A stretch of DNA of 64,000 nt, from contig CAWAPD010000006.1 of the NCBI GenBank assembly GCA_963783865.1, positions 1 through 64,000 of the forward strand, read 5' to 3'. The notes beneath the pieces are model-generated. The model was given only the letters and a program-made list of their open reading frames with translations, had not been told where the DNA came from and did no database searches. The DNA comes from CAWAPD01 sp963783865 (GTDB lineage Bacteria; Actinomycetota; Thermoleophilia; UBA2241). The translations under genes and the position numbers were made by a program. The number at the start of each line of letters is the position of its first letter. The stretch's first letter is position 1. Below, piece after piece: positions 7,848 to 16,176 of this stretch.

Positions 7848-10184
7848 TCAGCGGCCCCGGCGCGACAGCCACGTCTGGTCGCGCACGAGGCCGTCTGAGA
7901 AGGCCAGCACGCGGTTGCGACCGCTGCGTTTGGCCGCGTACATGGCCCAGTCCGCCTTGTCGAGGAGCTCGTCCTTGGCGGAGGCGTCGTCGGGCCAGGT
8001 GGCGACGCCGATGCTGACCGTGAGGGGGCGCCCGCCGCGCGCGCTCGATGCTTCGATCTCTGAGCGCATGTGTTCGGCGACGGTGAGGGCTCCTTCTGCG
8101 TCCGTGTCGATGAGGACGAGCACGAACTCCTCACCGCCGTACCGCGCCGCCAGATCGATGCGCCGGCTGCAGGCCTCGGTGATGCGGGCGATGCGTTCCA
8201 GGGCGGCGTCGCCGGCCTTGTGACCGTAGGCGTCGTTGTAGTGCTTGAACTCGTCGCAGTCGAAGAACAACAGGCTCACCTTGCTGTCGCCGCGACGGGC
8301 GCGGGCGAGCTCCTCGTCGAGACGCTCGTGCAGGTAGCGGTGGTTGTAAAGCCCGGTCAGGCCGTCCGTGATCGCCTCGACCTCGGCCCGGCTGAAGCGG
8401 ATGGCGGCCGCCTGGAGCATGGCCGACAACGCGTGGGAGCGGTCCGCCTGCACCGACTGGTCGAGCGATTCCGCCACGGGTGCGTCCACGGTGACCGCGG
8501 CGACGATCGAGCCCTGGGCATCACGAACCGGAGCGGCGCTGGATACCCAGACGCCGAAGTCGTCGGCGGTGAGGACGTTGGCCAGCAGGTCGTCGCCCCC
8601 GAGGACGCGAGCGAGGTCGTCTTCGGGCAGCCACGGGTCGCCGCAATGGGAGACCTCACGTTCGGTCTCGCCGGTGTCCAGGACCGTGACGCACTGGTCG
8701 CCCACCATGGCGAAGCTCGTGATGAAGCGCGCCGGCGGATTGGCGTCGCGCAACCGGCGCAGGACGCTCACCATCTGGGCGTAGGCGGGGTTCGCTTCGT
8801 CGGCAGGTGTGCGCAGCAGGGCGTGTGCGGTCGGGTCTATGAGCTGCGCGGCCTTCTGGGCCAGACCGGCGATCCGTGTCCGGCGCTGTTGCAGGCGCTG
8901 CAGGGCGCGCCGGAAGCCGGCGACCATCTCCGGGTCGAACTGGCTGCCGGCGCAGCGCTTCAGCTCAGCGAGGCACTGGCGGTAGCTCAAAGCGGCCCGG
9001 TAGGGGCGCTGGGAAGACATCGCGTCGTAGCAGTCGACCACACACATGGCGCGGGCGATGACCGGGATCGCCTCGCCGGTAAGGCCGCCCGGATAGCCGC
9101 CGCCGTCCCAGCGCTCGTGGTGATGGCGCACGCCGGCCACGAGCTCCTCGTCGAAGAGCGGACGCACGATCTCGGCGCTGATGCCGGGGTGCTGCCGCAT
9201 GAGCTCCCACTCCTCCGAGGTCAGCGGTCCGGCCTTGAGCAGCACGCGGTCGGAGACGCCGATCTTGCCGATGTCGTGGCAGAAGGCGACGTCTTCCACC
9301 TCCTCCAGGCGCTCCGCCGGCCAGCCCAGCTCACGGCCGAGCATCGTCATGTAGGCGGCGACGCGGCTGGCGTGACCGAGGGTGTAGTAGTCCTTGGCGC
9401 TGAGCGCCGAACTCAGGGCCCGCAGGTTGCCCAGGTGGAGGTTCTTCACTTCCTCGTAGAGTCGGGCGTGCTCGAGCGCCCGGGCCACGAGTTGGGCGAC
9501 CGCTTCGGCCAGGGCGATCTCCTCGTCGGTGAACTCACGTTCGACGTGGTCCATGAGGTCGACCAGACCGATGACCTTGTCGCGAGCGATCAGGGGCAGC
9601 GTGACGGCACTCTGCTGCCCGTAGCGGAGCATGCCCTCTCGCTCCGCCTCGCCGAGTCGCGGATCGTTGAGGTTGCGCACGGTGACGGCGCGACGTGTCT
9701 CGAAGGCGAGTCGGTCGCAGGGCCAGTCGGCGAGGCAGACCTCGTACCCCACCCAGGACGCATCGCGAATGCCCCCGGCCATGGAAGCGACACAGACCAT
9801 GCGCTCGTCACCATCCAGCCTGAAGATGTCGCAGTCGGGGATGTTCAACGCCGTGCCAAGGCGTCGTGCCGCCGACTGCAGGACCTCGGCCAGCTCCAGG
9901 CTAGAGGCCAGCTCGAGGCTCGTCTCGAAGAGCAACTGGTAGTGACCGTCGGCACCGCTGCCCGCCGAGTAGTCGTCGCGACTCGGCCCCGCTCCCTCAC
10001 GGAGGACCTTCTCGAGGTCGCCGACGCGAAAGCGACGCTGACCGCTCGGAGCGCGCCGGCAAGGAAGCTCGCCGGAGTCGGCCCGCCGGCGCACCGTGCT
10101 CGCGCTGACGCCGAGGAAGTCGGCCGCCCGCTGCACGCGCAACCACTCGGACTGCGTGGGTTTCGCCCTCATCCTCGAGGTCAT
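7848..10184 (-). CDS. HTH-GAF-HD-GYP-GGDEF cyclic-di-GMP signalling protein
   Basis: A 778-residue multidomain protein. Domain order: a MerR/excisionase-like helix-turn-helix (about 13-62), GAF (about 83-240), HD-GYP phosphodiesterase (about 250-430), a PAS/GAF-like linker (about 450-600) and a C-terminal GGDEF cyclase. The HD-GYP residues HDIGKIG and HHHERWDGGGYP are intact. The cyclase has RYGGEEF and the inhibitory site RRID five residues before it, so both activities look competent. A DNA-binding domain joined to both cyclic-di-GMP synthesis and breakdown is unusual. The start at 10184 is preferred; an ATG at 10172 is possible. Confidence 0.9.
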   Translation of the reverse strand: MTSRMRAKPTQSEWLRVQRAADFLGVSASTVRRRADSGELPCRRAPSGQRRFRVGDLEKVLREGAGPSRDDYSAGSGADGHYQLLFETSLELASSLELAEVLQSAARRLGTALNIPDCDIFRLDGDERMVCVASMAGGIRDASWVGYEVCLADWPCDRLAFETRRAVTVRNLNDPRLGEAEREGMLRYGQQSAVTLPLIARDKVIGLVDLMDHVEREFTDEEIALAEAVAQLVARALEHARLYEEVKNLHLGNLRALSSALSAKDYYTLGHASRVAAYMTMLGRELGWPAERLEEVEDVAFCHDIGKIGVSDRVLLKAGPLTSEEWELMRQHPGISAEIVRPLFDEELVAGVRHHHERWDGGGYPGGLTGEAIPVIARAMCVVDCYDAMSSQRPYRAALSYRQCLAELKRCAGSQFDPEMVAGFRRALQRLQQRRTRIAGLAQKAAQLIDPTAHALLRTPADEANPAYAQMVSVLRRLRDANPPARFITSFAMVGDQCVTVLDTGETEREVSHCGDPWLPEDDLARVLGGDDLLANVLTADDFGVWVSSAAPVRDAQGSIVAAVTVDAPVAESLDQSVQADRSHALSAMLQAAAIRFSRAEVEAITDGLTGLYNHRYLHERLDEELARARRGDSKVSLLFFDCDEFKHYNDAYGHKAGDAALERIARITEACSRRIDLAARYGGEEFVLVLIDTDAEGALTVAEHMRSEIEASSARGGRPLTVSIGVATWPDDASAKDELLDKADWAMYAAKRSGRNRVLAFSDGLVRDQTWLSRRGR

Positions 10185-10242
10185 CGGCCTGCCGGGGACG
10201 ATTCTTGAGCAATGCTGCCAACAGCAGCCTCGGGGGGGCCGG

Positions 10243-12093
10243 TCAGGCCGTTTCCTCGGCCCGACCACGGCTGCGGCGCAGCACCAGGAGCACGACGCCG
10301 GCGATGACCAGCACCACGACGACGGCCACGACGATCGCGGCCGTCTTGCCGCCGCTGCCGCCGCCGGACTGGCCGCTCACCGGTTGCAGCACGACGAAGG
10401 AATCGACGCCGTCCTGCACGCCGCCGGTGGCCATGAAGGCCGGGCCATGCCCGTTCATCATCTGGGTCCAGCCCGTCCAGCGAGAGGTGTTGTAGGCCTC
10501 CAGGTAGTCGGGATAGACGAGGACGACCCAGGGAGACTGCTCGTACATGACCTGCTGCATCTTCCAGATGAGGTTGCGGCGGGCGGTCGGGTCGAGGGCC
10601 GACGCCTGCTCCACGTTGAGCCGGTCGAACTCCGCGTTCTCCCAGCACGGCTCGTTGGTCGCTCCGATCTGCGCCGAGGTCTCGGCGGTGAGTGTCTGCC
10701 CGGGGTCGGAGTAGCCGGCCCAGTCGTCCACGTACATGTCGAAGTCCGGGGCGTATGTGCCGCCCTTGAAGTTGAACACATGAGCCTGCTGGGTGCCGCG
10801 GTCGATCACGGCCAGGGTGATCTTCAGGCCGAGCTGCTGGAACGAGCCGGCCAGCAGCTTGATCTCACGCTGACCCTCCGGGAAGTCGGTCATCGTCCAC
10901 AGACGCAGGCTGATCGGCTTGCCCTTGTACTGGCGGATCCCTCCGGCGCCGCGCGGGTAGCCCGCCGCGTCGAGCAGCTGGTTCGCCTTGGCCAGGTCGA
11001 AGGTGTAGGTCTGGTCGGCCGGCGGCTGCCAGTGGTAGTCGGGGTTGAACCAGGTGTTCGGCGGCAGGCAGGTCGTTCCCGGCGTTGCCAGACCCTCGTA
11101 GGCGAGCTGGCACAGCTTGGCGCGGTCGACCGCGTAGTTGAGGGCCGTGCGGAAGCGATAGTCGCGCAGGACGGGGTTGCCGGCCGAGGCGGGCGACGTC
11201 GAGCAGTTCAGGTTGAGGTAGTCCCAGTTGTAGAAGTTGTAGGAGATCCCGTGCAGGTCGGGCTGCGACGACAGGGCCTTGAACTGGGCCTCGGGGAGGC
11301 CCCAGGCCGCGTCGATCGTGCCCGAATTGAGGTCGGCGACCATCGTGTCGGGGTTCTGGTAGGTGTCGAAGTACAGCTTGTCGATGGCGGGCTTCGGGCC
11401 CCAGTAGTAGGGGTTGCGCACCATCTCGATGTAGGTGCCCTTCTTGAAGACGGTGGTGTAGAAGGGCCCGCTGCCGACGATCGGGGGCTTGTTGACGTAG
11501 GTGGTGGTGGCCAGCTTCGGGTCGACGTTCTGCCAGATGTGCTTGGGCAGGATCGGCAGGAAGATGCGCTCCATGTCGGCCTTCGGGGCCGTGCAGAAGA
11601 TCTTCACGGTCGTCGGGTCGATCGCCTGGGCCCCCTTGAGGTTGACGATCGCGACGCCCATGTTGGCCATGTTGTTCTTGACCGTGTAGTTGTAGGTGAA
11701 GGCCACGTCGTCCGCCGTGAGCGGCTGCCCGTCCGACCACTTCACGTTGGGCCGCAGGTGGATCGTCCAGACCTTGCCGTCCGCCGAGATGCCGCCGTTC
11801 TCCTTGGTCGGGAACTCGGTGGCCAGGTCGAGGATCGGCTCGTTGTGGAGGCCCCAGCTGAACAGGAAGTCGTAGTTGATGGCCCAGATCTCGTAGGTCG
11901 TGGTGGCCCAGCCCACGAACGGGTTCAGGTTGTCGGGCTCGGCGATCCAGCCGATGTGGAGGCTCACGTCACCGGACGACGGCGAAGGCGCGGGACTGGC
12001 GGCGAAGGCGCCGGCAAGGCCCCAGACCATGCCGGTCGCCAGCAGCACCAGAACTGCGAGCAGGAGGAAACGGCGTGTCCGGTGATGATGCAT
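10243..12093 (-). CDS. peptide-type ABC substrate-binding protein with C-terminal membrane anchor
   Basis: A 616-residue SBP_bac_5 (DppA/OppA-like) protein that captures peptides or other ligands outside the cell. It has an N-terminal signal peptide without a lipobox, then the IAEPDNLNPF and RPNVKWSDGQPLTADDVAF landmarks. The C-terminus has a Gly/Ser linker and a 22-residue membrane helix (about 584-605) followed by a basic tail. This is an anchor style common in archaea and unusual for bacteria, where a lipid is normal. No matching permease or ATPase gene is next to it. The start follows GAGGGGG. Confidence 0.9.
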   Translation of the reverse strand: MHHHRTRRFLLLAVLVLLATGMVWGLAGAFAASPAPSPSSGDVSLHIGWIAEPDNLNPFVGWATTTYEIWAINYDFLFSWGLHNEPILDLATEFPTKENGGISADGKVWTIHLRPNVKWSDGQPLTADDVAFTYNYTVKNNMANMGVAIVNLKGAQAIDPTTVKIFCTAPKADMERIFLPILPKHIWQNVDPKLATTTYVNKPPIVGSGPFYTTVFKKGTYIEMVRNPYYWGPKPAIDKLYFDTYQNPDTMVADLNSGTIDAAWGLPEAQFKALSSQPDLHGISYNFYNWDYLNLNCSTSPASAGNPVLRDYRFRTALNYAVDRAKLCQLAYEGLATPGTTCLPPNTWFNPDYHWQPPADQTYTFDLAKANQLLDAAGYPRGAGGIRQYKGKPISLRLWTMTDFPEGQREIKLLAGSFQQLGLKITLAVIDRGTQQAHVFNFKGGTYAPDFDMYVDDWAGYSDPGQTLTAETSAQIGATNEPCWENAEFDRLNVEQASALDPTARRNLIWKMQQVMYEQSPWVVLVYPDYLEAYNTSRWTGWTQMMNGHGPAFMATGGVQDGVDSFVVLQPVSGQSGGGSGGKTAAIVVAVVVVLVIAGVVLLVLRRSRGRAEETA

Positions 12094-12134
12094 CTCGACC
12101 CCCTCAGTCGGTCCGGACGGGTAGCGGTGGCTCG

Positions 12135-12140
12135 ATTGTA
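12135..12140 (-). promoter_or_regulatory. probable -10 element of the peptide-binding protein gene
   Basis: Read on the minus strand the hexamer is TACAAT, 42 bp upstream of the ATG at 12093. The matching -35 is weak (TTCCAT with a 16-bp spacer). It suggests that this binding-protein gene has its own promoter and is not part of the upstream sugar operon. Confidence 0.45.
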
Positions 12141-12175
12141 CGACGATTCGGATGGAATGGAACGCGGCGGGGGGC

Positions 12176-13135
12176 TCAGCGCGGCGCCCGGCGGTGCGAC
12201 GCCATGGCCACGCGCGCCTCTGCCAGCGTCGGCTGTGCCGCCACGCCGCCGGCGGCAGCCGTCGACAGCGACCCGCAGGTGACCGCGAGCTCCAGGCAGT
12301 CGAGGGTCGGCCAGCCGTGCAGCCGGCCGTAGAGAAAGCCGGCGTCGAAGCTGTCTCCCGCGCCGATCGTGTCCACCGGCCGGGCCCGGGGCGCCGCCAC
12401 GCGGACCTCCTGGCCGGCATCCAGGGCGATCGCGCCATCGGCGCCGAGCTTCACCACGGGCAGGGGACCGAGCCGGGCCAGCCGGGCGAGGGCGTGGTCG
12501 AGATCGCGCGTTCCGGCCGCGGCGAACGCCTCGTCGCGGTTGGGCAGGAAGACGTCGGTCGCGCGTAGCGTCTCGTGCAGTCCGCCCCGCCAGCGGCCCG
12601 ACCAGTCGCCCTGGCTGTCGAGGGAGGTCGCGCGCCCGGCGGACCGGGCCTCCGCGAAGAGGCCCGGCAGGCCGGGCGCCAGCTTGGGCAGCAGGAAGAA
12701 CGAGCCCACGTGGAGGTGCCGCGCTCGCTCGACGAGCGAGCGCGGCACCATCCGCGGCTCGAGATCGGCGACGCAGCCGAGCGCCGTCAGCATCGAGCGG
12801 TCGCGACCGGCGCCGCCCAGCACCAGGTGCACGGTCAGGCCGGTCACGCCGCCGGAGACGACCGTGCAGCCCGAGGTGTCGACGCCGCGCGCCGCCAGCT
12901 CGTCGAGCATGAAGCGGCCGCCGGCGTCGTCGCCGACCGTGCCGACGAAGGCGACGCGCAACCCCAGCCGGGCGCCGCCGCAGGCGACGATCGCCGACGA
13001 GCCGCCCACCGTCAGCGTGCCGGCCTGGACGAGCTGTTCCGTCTGCCGGAACGGGGGTGGGCCGGGGAGGCCGGCCACGACCACGTCTGGCACGGCGTCG
13101 CCGATCACGAGCAGGTCGATGTCGGGCTCAGTCAT
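12176..13135 (-). CDS. PfkB family carbohydrate kinase
   Basis: A 319-residue ribokinase/PfkB-fold kinase that phosphorylates a sugar or nucleoside with ATP. The anion-hole and catalytic-base motif DTIGAGDSFDAGF is clear near the C-terminus, and the N-terminal GGSSAIVACGGARLG corresponds to the substrate-binding signature. Its first codons overlap the stop of the ABC ATPase gene by 8 bp, so it is translated with the sugar import operon. The imported sugar, or a derivative, is its likely substrate. The exact sugar is not readable. Confidence 0.88.
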   Translation of the reverse strand: MTEPDIDLLVIGDAVPDVVVAGLPGPPPFRQTEQLVQAGTLTVGGSSAIVACGGARLGLRVAFVGTVGDDAGGRFMLDELAARGVDTSGCTVVSGGVTGLTVHLVLGGAGRDRSMLTALGCVADLEPRMVPRSLVERARHLHVGSFFLLPKLAPGLPGLFAEARSAGRATSLDSQGDWSGRWRGGLHETLRATDVFLPNRDEAFAAAGTRDLDHALARLARLGPLPVVKLGADGAIALDAGQEVRVAAPRARPVDTIGAGDSFDAGFLYGRLHGWPTLDCLELAVTCGSLSTAAAGGVAAQPTLAEARVAMASHRRAPR

Positions 13136-14321
13136 AGATGGCGGCGCCGCTGTCGGGATCGAAGAAGTAGAGGGCGCGGGGGTCGATCCACAGCCGCACA
13201 GGCCGGCCCTCGGTCGCCGTCGTCGCCGGCCCCAGACGGGCGACGAACAGGCCGCCGGGCCGGCCCTCCGGGCCGGCCCCCGTCTCTGCGCCGGCCTCGG
13301 CCGCCTCGAGCACCATCTCCAGGGCGGGGACGGGGGCGTCCACGCGGAGGTGGACGTCCACCTCGGCGCCCAGGTCCTCGCGCAGCTCGACCGGCGCCTC
13401 GAAGGTCTCGTCCTCGGCGACTCCCGCGACCAGGGCCGCGTCCTCGATGTTCTGGGGGCGCACGCCGAGGACGACCTTGCGCCCGGCGTAGCCCTCCAGC
13501 GCCGGGCGCTCGGCGACCAGGCGCGGGTCGACGCGCACGCGGTTCTCTCCGAAGCCGGCGACGAGGCGCTCGCCTTCGCGCTCGAGCGTCGCCTCGGCCA
13601 CGTTCATCGCCGGCGAGCCGATGAAGCTCGCTACGAACAGGTTGACGGGGCGCTTGTAGAGCTCCTGCGGCGGCGCGACCTGCTGCAGCCGGCCCTGGCG
13701 CATGACCGCGACCCGTTGGCCGAGCGTCATCGCCTCGATCTGGTCGTGGGTGACGTAGATGGTCGTGACGTCGAGGCGCCGCTGCAGCCGCGCGATCACG
13801 GCCCGCATCTGCACGCGGAGCTTGGCGTCGAGGTTGGAGAGCGGCTCGTCCATGAGGAACGCCTTGGGGTCGCGCACGATCGCGCGGCCCATGGCCACGC
13901 GCTGACGCTGCCCACCCGAGAGCTGGCGCGGCTTGCGGTCGAGCAGTTCCTCCAGCTGCAGGGTGCGCGCCGTGTCGGTCACGCGCTGGTCGATCTCGCG
14001 CCTGGGCGCGTGCCGCAGCCTAAGCCCGAACGCCATGTTCTGGCGCACGGTCAGGTGCGGGTAGAGGGCGTAGTTCTGGAACACCATGGCGACGTCGCGG
14101 TCCCGCGGCTCGACGTTGGTGACGTCCTGGCCGTCGATCAGGATGCGCCCGTCGCTGACCCGCTCGAGCCCCGCCACCATGCGCAGCGCCGTCGTCTTGC
14201 CGCAGCCGGAGGGACCGACGAAGACCATGAGCTCGTGGTCGGCGACGCGCAGGTCGAAGTCGTCGACGACGGGTGTGCCGTCGAAACGTTTGACCACGTG
14301 CTCGAAGAGGATCTCAGCCAT
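13128..14321 (-). CDS. sugar ABC transporter ATP-binding protein (UgpC/MsmK type)
   Basis: A 397-residue ATPase of the carbohydrate importer class. Walker A GPSGCGKT, signature LSGGQRQRV, Walker B LMDEPLSNLD and the His-loop YVTHDQ are all present. A C-terminal OB/TOBE region of about 130 residues is typical for UgpC and MsmK and can interact with regulators. It powers uptake through the two permeases encoded just upstream in the same operon. The 15-bp gap from the MalG-like gene and the overlap with the kinase gene support one transcript. Confidence 0.95.
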   Translation of the reverse strand: MAEILFEHVVKRFDGTPVVDDFDLRVADHELMVFVGPSGCGKTTALRMVAGLERVSDGRILIDGQDVTNVEPRDRDVAMVFQNYALYPHLTVRQNMAFGLRLRHAPRREIDQRVTDTARTLQLEELLDRKPRQLSGGQRQRVAMGRAIVRDPKAFLMDEPLSNLDAKLRVQMRAVIARLQRRLDVTTIYVTHDQIEAMTLGQRVAVMRQGRLQQVAPPQELYKRPVNLFVASFIGSPAMNVAEATLEREGERLVAGFGENRVRVDPRLVAERPALEGYAGRKVVLGVRPQNIEDAALVAGVAEDETFEAPVELREDLGAEVDVHLRVDAPVPALEMVLEAAEAGAETGAGPEGRPGGLFVARLGPATTATEGRPVRLWIDPRALYFFDPDSGAAIYD

Positions 14322-14336
14322 CGCTGTCCGCCACCC

Positions 14337-15185
14337 TCACTTGATGCTCCCCGCCATCACGCCCTGCACGATGAACCGGTTGAGCACGAGAGCGATGATG
14401 GCCGGCAGGGCGGCGGCCAGCACGCCGACCGCGTTCAGCAGGTTGAAGGGCACGATGCGCTGGCCGTAGAGGGCCGCGACCACGACGGTCAGGGGCTGGG
14501 TCGTCAGGTCGCTGCTCAACACGAGGGGGAAGATGAACTGGGCCCAGCCGAGCAGGAACACGATGATGGCGGTCGCCGCGATGCCCGGCGTCGACACCGG
14601 GATCATGACCCGCCAGAGGGCCATCACCGGGGTCGCGCCGTCGACGAACGCGGCCTCCTCGAGCTCGCGCGGCACGCTCGAGAAGTAGTTGTACATGATC
14701 CAGATGGCGAGCGGCAGGAACCCCGAGGTGTAGACCAGCACGATGCCCAGGTAGGTGTTCACCAGGTGCAGCGTCGACAGGATGCGATAGAGCGGGATCA
14801 GGGTGGCGTAGACGGGCAGCAGCAGCGTGGCCAGGACCGCGTAGAGGATGACCTGCTTGCCGCGGAACTCGAGGCGCGCGAAGGCGTAGGCGCTGAACAC
14901 GGCGATCACCACCGTCAGGATGGTGGCCAGCGTCGACTCGATCGTGGCGTTCAGGAACGAGCGCCAGAACTGGTTGGCGACCCCGCCGGCCCGGTTCGAC
15001 AGCAGCGTGTGGTACGCCTGGGCGGTGAACGGCCGGGGCACGAAGTTGGCCGGCGTGGCCTGGGCGCCGTTGAGCGTGGTGAAGCTCGTGTTGAGGGCCC
15101 AGTAGATCGGGAACGCCGACCACACCAGGATCAGCGCCAGGAGCGCCGAGCGTCCGACTCGCTGCAGCGCCGGGTGGCGGCGCAT
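14337..15185 (-). CDS. carbohydrate ABC transporter permease (MalG type)
   Basis: A 282-residue inner-membrane permease with six predicted helices. The cytoplasmic EAA loop that docks on the ATPase reads EAAFVDGATPVMALWRV, followed by the typical P-x(4)-P turn. The C-terminus ends with VQGVMAGSIK, as in many MalG relatives (consensus GLTAGAVK). The ATG at 15185 overlaps the stop of the MalF-like gene by one base. It acts as a heterodimer with that protein. Confidence 0.94.
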   Translation of the reverse strand: MRRHPALQRVGRSALLALILVWSAFPIYWALNTSFTTLNGAQATPANFVPRPFTAQAYHTLLSNRAGGVANQFWRSFLNATIESTLATILTVVIAVFSAYAFARLEFRGKQVILYAVLATLLLPVYATLIPLYRILSTLHLVNTYLGIVLVYTSGFLPLAIWIMYNYFSSVPRELEEAAFVDGATPVMALWRVMIPVSTPGIAATAIIVFLLGWAQFIFPLVLSSDLTTQPLTVVVAALYGQRIVPFNLLNAVGVLAAALPAIIALVLNRFIVQGVMAGSIK

Positions 15186-16093
15186 CAGAACTCCACCCTG
15201 CGGTAGACGGCCAGCAGGACCAGGAGCGAGAGGACCATGGTGGCGACGGTGGCCAGCAGCGAGAGCGCATAGCCCTGGCCGAAGTTGAGGTTGTTGAAGC
15301 TGATCTGGTAGGTCTGGAGCATGATCGAGGCGCCGCCGGGCGCGAAGCCGTTGAGCACGTAGACCTGGTCGAAGACGTTGAGCGACAGGATCAGGGACTC
15401 GACCATGGCGATCGCCAGCCCGGGGCGGATGAGCGGCAGGGTGATGCGGCGGAACATCTCCCAGCGGCCCGCCCCGTCGACGCGGGCCGCCTCGTAGAGC
15501 TCCTGCGGGATCGACTGCAGCGCCGCCAGGATCAGCAGCGCGGCCAGCGGCGTGATCTGCCAGACCTGCACGAGCTCGATCAGGAGGATCGTGCTGAAGC
15601 GGCCGATGCCCACCCAGACGTGGTAGGTGTGGATCAGGCCCAGCGACTTGAGCACGCTGTTCAGAACGCCGAAGGTCGGGTCGTAGATCCAGCCCCAGAT
15701 GACGGCCTCGACCACGGCCGGCAGGGCCCAGGGGAGGACGACGACGGCCAGCACGATCCCGCGCATCCTGAAGCGATGCTGCAGCGCGAGCGCGATGACC
15801 AGCCCGAAGAGTGTCGTCAGCGCTACTCCCACGACGATGTACAGGAGCGTGTTGACGGCGCTCTGGCGCACGAAGGGATTGCGCGCCAGAGCGCGGAAGT
15901 TGGCCAGGCCGGCGAACCGCGTCGGCGGGTTCAGCGGGTCGACCGTGAAGAAGGCCTGCACGGTCGTGACGACCGTCGGGTAGAGGGCCAGGGCCCCGAT
16001 GAAGAGGATGAGCGGCGAGAGCAGCAGGTAGGGCAGGGCGCGGCCGCGCCGGCGCGGCCGGGCCCTGCCCACGGCGCCGCTCTCGCCGCTCAT
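15185..16093 (-). CDS. sugar ABC transporter permease (MalF type)
   Basis: A 302-residue permease with six predicted helices, partner of the MalG-like protein. Its EAA loop is EAARVDGAGRWEMFRRI. The N-terminal cytoplasmic tail is very Arg-rich (RARPRRRGR). The DNA that encodes this tail forms an imperfect 40-base GC hairpin at about 16033-16072 (9 bp, one mismatch, then 10 bp). The gene follows the binding-protein gene after an 83-bp gap that holds a further hairpin. Confidence 0.94.
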   Translation of the reverse strand: MSGESGAVGRARPRRRGRALPYLLLSPLILFIGALALYPTVVTTVQAFFTVDPLNPPTRFAGLANFRALARNPFVRQSAVNTLLYIVVGVALTTLFGLVIALALQHRFRMRGIVLAVVVLPWALPAVVEAVIWGWIYDPTFGVLNSVLKSLGLIHTYHVWVGIGRFSTILLIELVQVWQITPLAALLILAALQSIPQELYEAARVDGAGRWEMFRRITLPLIRPGLAIAMVESLILSLNVFDQVYVLNGFAPGGASIMLQTYQISFNNLNFGQGYALSLLATVATMVLSLLVLLAVYRRVEF

Positions 16094-16099
16094 GACACG

Positions 16100-16155
16100 T
16101 CGGCGCCGGCACGCCCGCGGGCGCGCGGTGTCGCGGCGACTGTCGTGCCGGCGCC
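16100..16155 (-). promoter_or_regulatory. intra-operon hairpin after the binding-protein gene
   Basis: The 83-bp gap between the binding-protein and MalF-like genes holds a perfect 13-bp stem (16100-16112 with 16143-16155) around a 30-base GC-rich loop. Such structures often stabilise the binding-protein message or partly stop transcription, giving more binding protein than permease. That role is inferred; the stem is directly visible. Confidence 0.65.
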
Positions 16156-16176
16156 GGTCATGTCAACGCCCCCGGT

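Noticed and set aside
8070..10208. A 712-codon plus-strand open frame opposite the HD-GYP-GGDEF gene.
   Set aside because: No domain and low-complexity composition; the minus strand encodes intact HTH, GAF, HD-GYP and GGDEF motifs.
12369..15206. A 945-codon open frame on the plus strand across the sugar kinase, ATPase and permease genes.
   Set aside because: It crosses three clearly coding minus-strand genes with intact motifs; it is a shadow of their codon bias.
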